Shown: positions 5,234 through 7,465 of the stretch, piece after piece
Position numbering within the stretch: the first letter of the stretch is position 1
Layout: every line of letters starts with the position of its first letter
Assembly: GCA_019241095.1 (NCBI GenBank)
Contig: JAFAXJ010000364.1
Coordinates: 1-7,465 of the forward strand
DNA from: Verrucomicrobiota bacterium
Lineage (GTDB): Bacteria > Verrucomicrobiota > Verrucomicrobiia > Chthoniobacterales > JAFAMB01
Length of the DNA stretch: 7,465 nucleotides
Direction: 5' to 3'
The notes under the pieces: model-generated
What the model was told of the DNA's origin: nothing
The model's input: only the letters and a program-made list of their open reading frames with translations
Databases searched by the model: none
Made by a program: the position numbers and the translations under genes

Positions 5234-6628
5234 GTGGATATTCTTAAGCTGATCAGGAAACAAGCTGAACGCCGGCCGGAGCAAATCGCGATTCGTGACG
5301 AAGACTCCGGAATTTGCCTTAGCTATGCCCAACTCGTTGAACAATCAGCCGAGCTTGCGCGATGGCTTCAAAGGCGAGGCTGCCGTGTAGGGCAACGCTG
5401 CGGTTTGCTGATGGAAGAAGGAACAGCGTTCCTTGTGTCGGCGCTCGGTATACTCGAATCGGGTCTTTGCCTGGTACCAATAGGAGTGCTTGTTCCAAAT
5501 CAGGAGCGGAATAGAGTTGTAGAGGCAGCACGCTTACATTGGCTGTTGCGAGCAAACAAAGATTTGGTACGGATGCCCCAACCGGGGCCGATTGACAACC
5601 AAAGAGACCGAGAATTCAGCAACTGCCAGCCGGCTTATATTCGTTTCACTTCGGGAAGCACAGGCGCTCGAAAGGGAGTTTTGCTTGGGCACCCCACTAT
5701 TGTCGAACGGATCCAGGCCGCGAACGAGGTTTTGGCCATAGATCATAGGGATCGCATCTGGTTTGCATTACCGATGTCCGATCATTTGGTGGTCTCGGTG
5801 TTTCTCTACCTCTCGACTGGTGCCACCGTGATGCCATGTAGAAATGCTGCATGTGGGGAGCGATTCATTAGGGAAACGTTGCCTACCGTTTCCTATGGCG
5901 CTCCCGACTTTTATCTCGGGCTGAGTCGATCGCCAATTTCTGCCCTTGATTCGTTGCGGCTCGTGATCTCAACGACTTCGCCATTGCAGAAACAGATCGC
6001 CTCAGGCTTTGAAGACAAATTCGGGAGAATGATAAACGCTGCCCTCGGCATCATTGAGGTTGGATTGCTGACGATCAACCTCGATTCGCGCGAAACTGTG
6101 GGAAAACCGATGCCTGCTTACGACTTAACACTCCTCGACAAAGAACAGCTCGTTCCACAGGGAGAGGTCGGAGAGATCTATGTCCGCGGCCCTGGCCTGC
6201 TCGATGCCTACGTCGCGCCTTGGCGACCCCGGAGAACGCTGCTTGGGCCGTATGGATTAGCAACAGGTGATTTCGCCCGGTTTGATGTTCGAGGAAACCT
6301 GATTCTGATTGGGCGAGGAAAGAACAGGGTTTTGATAGGGGGGCAACCGACTTTTTACGAGGAAATTGAGGACGCGTTAAACTCGCTGCCAGGAATTGAA
6401 GAAAGCAGGGCGTATTTGGATCCCGGGTCAAAACAGCTTGCCGCTGAGCTTGTGGGAAAACCCATCTCGCCTTCGGAAATCCTTCATCAGCTTGCCGAGA
6501 GAATCGAAACCCGGAAATTACCTCAGATTTTCCGGTTCGTAGAATCGCTAGCTCGCACTGCGAACGGAAAGCTCCTGCGCGCAGATTCTATTGAAAACCT
6601 TCTCAAAACCAACGACTCGGAGGAATGA
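5234..6628 (+). CDS. Class I adenylate-forming enzyme (acyl-CoA synthetase / acyl-AMP ligase)
   Basis: This 464-aa protein should activate a carboxylic acid as its acyl-adenylate and pass it to CoA or a carrier thiol. Motif A3, FTSGSTGARKG, is at residues 138-148; motif A5 is INAALGIIE at 267-275, keeping Gly and Glu but replacing the usual Tyr-Gly-x-Thr; motif A7 TGD is at 344-346; GRGKNRVLIGG (360-370) matches A8; and the C-terminal RTANGKLLR (441-449) carries the adenylation lysine K446. At 464 aa it is short, close to MenE-sized ligases and below the 500-550 aa of many acyl-CoA synthetases. The GTG start at 5234 is the only start codon after the in-frame TGA at 5213-5215, and similarity begins at once; no Shine-Dalgarno sequence. 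No acyl-carrier protein, thioesterase or condensing enzyme is next to it, so the substrate is unknown. Confidence 0.88.
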   Translation: MDILKLIRKQAERRPEQIAIRDEDSGICLSYAQLVEQSAELARWLQRRGCRVGQRCGLLMEEGTAFLVSALGILESGLCLVPIGVLVPNQERNRVVEAARLHWLLRANKDLVRMPQPGPIDNQRDREFSNCQPAYIRFTSGSTGARKGVLLGHPTIVERIQAANEVLAIDHRDRIWFALPMSDHLVVSVFLYLSTGATVMPCRNAACGERFIRETLPTVSYGAPDFYLGLSRSPISALDSLRLVISTTSPLQKQIASGFEDKFGRMINAALGIIEVGLLTINLDSRETVGKPMPAYDLTLLDKEQLVPQGEVGEIYVRGPGLLDAYVAPWRPRRTLLGPYGLATGDFARFDVRGNLILIGRGKNRVLIGGQPTFYEEIEDALNSLPGIEESRAYLDPGSKQLAAELVGKPISPSEILHQLAERIETRKLPQIFRFVESLARTANGKLLRADSIENLLKTNDSEE

Positions 6629-6713
6629 GCCTTCCAAGGTTTGGTGTGATCACCGAGGAAGAAAAAATGCTCGCCCAGCGACAACAATAAGCGAGAGGAC
6701 GGACAAAATCGAG

Positions 6714-6773
6714 AAAAGAAAAAACCAGCTCGATCAGAGGGGGAACACGGTTCTGGGGGCCAATCGAGCTGGT
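6714..6773 (-). terminator. Probable rho-independent terminator facing left
   Basis: On the minus strand ACCAGCTCGAT (6773-6763) pairs perfectly with ATCGAGCTGGT (6734-6724), an 11-bp stem, and is followed immediately by T5-C-T4 (6723-6714). The 28-nt loop has an inner hairpin GAAC-CGT-GTTC (6753-6743) flanked by C-runs. On the plus strand there is no T-run after the stem, so it would not end the ligase transcript. No minus-strand gene lies to its right within the window, so the RNA it would terminate is unknown. Confidence 0.55.
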
Positions 6774-6834
6774 AATGAGAATACTAGTTCTTTGCTGACG
6801 TCTCATCAACAAAAATTTCGGGAATTTTATCCTG

Positions 6835-6863
6835 AATAGAAGCCCGTGCTGACAATAGAAGCC
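6835..6863 (+). repeat. 10-nt direct repeat AATAGAAGCC, two copies
   Basis: Copies at 6835-6844 and 6854-6863, start-to-start distance 19 bp, about two helical turns. They lie about 103-131 bp upstream of the HD gene. They could be paired binding sites for an activator or repressor, or chance. Confidence 0.35.
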
Positions 6864-6914
6864 ATAAAAATAAGCGTGAACGGAAGTTAGTAAATAATCC
6901 TTCCCTAGGATTTT

Positions 6915-6970
6915 TTCATTGCTGGCCTATTCTTCCAAAAAGTCCTTGCTCTGCAAGTTCCAGCAGTGAA
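6915..6970 (+). promoter_or_regulatory. Inverted repeat that would sequester the GTG start of the HD gene
   Basis: In plus-strand RNA, TTCATTGCTGG (6915-6925) can pair with CCAGCAGTGAA (6960-6970): 11 bp with one G-U pair. The 3' arm includes the GTG at 6966-6968. The 34-nt loop carries its own 5-bp hairpin, CTTGC-TCT-GCAAG (6945-6957). No T-run follows, so it does not look like a terminator. It may control translation, or be an operator at DNA level. If the gene starts at ATG 6990 the structure is in the leader. Confidence 0.4.
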
Positions 6971-7465
6971 CCGTGAACGGTATCCACGAATGTTGCCCCC
7001 TCGCAGCTATCACGCGACCAAAGAGCTTTGCGGTCGTTTTCTCGACGGACTCTTCGAAAGTCCGAAACCGCTTTTGATCGATACGCTTATTGATCTTGCA
7101 GCAGATTTGTTCGCCGGAAATCTCGCGGAGCTGCAACCTTGCGACACGGCGTTTCATGACCTTGATCATACCCTTCAAGCCACAAAGGCCGTACTTGACC
7201 TCTTAGCTGGACACAAACAGAAGAAGGCCCAATTGTCAGCGAGGGACTGGGAAGTGGCGTCGGCTGCAATCATTTTCCATGATACCGGCTATTTAAAAAG
7301 ACGCTTCGACACGGAGGGCTCAGGAGCAAAATATTCAGCGACGCATGTTGGTCGCAGTTGTTTGCTTGCTTGGGATCTTCTGCCTTCTCTCGGTTTTAAC
7401 CGCGATGAGCTTAGACAAGTTCAAAACGCAATATGTGCAACCAGCACAACCGCGGTCATGAGTCA
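6966..7465 (+). CDS. HD-domain metal-dependent phosphohydrolase, N-terminal part (runs off right edge)
   Basis: The frame is open from the stop at 6906-6908 to the window end; 166 full codons follow GTG 6966. Counting from this GTG, the HD-fold metal ligands are visible: FHDLDHTLQATKAV at 63-76 (H68 likely first ligand), IIFHDTGYL at 102-110 with the name-giving H105-D106, and EGSGAKYSATHVGRS at 116-130 (H126). The block resembles bacterial proteins annotated as 'HD domain-containing' with YHNLDHT, then HDxGY and E-GxGA-Y motifs. Such proteins hydrolyse phosphate esters, often nucleotides, but the substrate cannot be told. The last seen residues (QNAICATSTTAVMS) reach the point where the closing Asp of the H..HD..D set would come, so it is probably cut off. 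Start is GTG 6966 or ATG 6990; neither has a Shine-Dalgarno sequence. Confidence 0.82.
   Translation, partial: MNRERYPRMLPPRSYHATKELCGRFLDGLFESPKPLLIDTLIDLAADLFAGNLAELQPCDTAFHDLDHTLQATKAVLDLLAGHKQKKAQLSARDWEVASAAIIFHDTGYLKRRFDTEGSGAKYSATHVGRSCLLAWDLLPSLGFNRDELRQVQNAICATSTTAVMS

Larger units (their letters stand above)
6629..6965. other. 337-bp intergenic region, regulatory in appearance
   Basis: No convincing gene on either strand: short open frames here are low-complexity or overlap the ends of real genes. The region holds a minus-strand terminator-like hairpin (6714-6773), two copies of AATAGAAGCC (6835-6863), and the left arm of an inverted repeat that pairs over the start of the following HD gene. 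The left end (6629-6710) is purine-rich without a clear terminator for the ligase gene. Confidence 0.5.

Noticed and set aside
6603..6812. 69-codon minus-strand frame as the gene served by the left-facing terminator
   Set aside because: The terminator lies inside this frame instead of after it, and the frame runs into the ligase coding region.
6591..6839. 82-codon plus-strand frame after the ligase, considered as a small carrier protein
   Set aside because: No Asp-Ser-Leu phosphopantetheine motif, highly basic and low in hydrophobic residues; it overlaps the ligase end and covers the terminator-like hairpin.
1..7465. Defence system, prophage, insertion sequence or CRISPR array
   Set aside because: All recognisable genes are housekeeping or regulatory; no transposase, integrase, nuclease-helicase pair, terminal inverted repeats or spaced identical repeats were seen. 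The HD gene alone does not make a defence locus.

Overview
This is a bacterial chromosomal window of roughly half G+C, packed with housekeeping-type genes. I see no insertion sequence, CRISPR array, tRNA or rRNA. The gene set (mraZ at the edge of a probable dcw cell-division cluster, a PpgK-like ROK kinase, a FliA/WhiG-type sigma factor, a proBA pair with a short ProB, an adenylate-forming ligase and an HD phosphohydrolase), together with the near absence of Shine-Dalgarno sequences, suggests a member of the PVC/Verrucomicrobiota or Acidobacteriota kind. That placement is inference from gene style and is not proven by any marker here.

Left part (1-1203): the N-terminal 86 codons of mraZ run leftward off the window. 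Upstream of mraZ is a clear MraZ-type operator: four TGG boxes at an exact 10-bp period, overlapping a TTGACC-16-GATAAA promoter. Diverging from it is a 229-aa ROK-family kinase resembling polyphosphate glucokinase.

Middle (1204-5233): a 307-bp gap with promoter-like elements and two look-alike hairpins precedes a 241-aa FliA-type sigma factor on the plus strand. This gene meets, tail to tail, a four-gene minus-strand unit that reads from right to left: proB, proA, a 92-aa putative membrane protein, and a Tex30/KANL3-like alpha/beta hydrolase. The proB/proA overlap (11 nt), the 39-nt gap and the GTGA stop/start overlap argue for one operon. The two convergent stop codons overlap inside the loop of a perfect 6-bp GC-rich hairpin.

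Right part (5234-7465): divergent from proB by 70 bp is a 464-aa acyl-AMP ligase/acyl-CoA synthetase. A 337-bp gap follows, holding a probable rho-independent terminator that points the 'wrong' way (minus strand), a short direct repeat, and an 11-bp inverted repeat whose 3' arm covers the GTG start of the next gene. That gene is an HD-domain phosphohydrolase which runs off the right edge.

Functionally the window covers cell-division regulation, glucose phosphorylation, sigma-factor control, proline biosynthesis and acyl activation. No single new system is evident. The most interesting signals are regulatory: the MraZ operator, the stop-codon hairpin, the orphan minus-strand terminator and the start-codon-sequestering stem.
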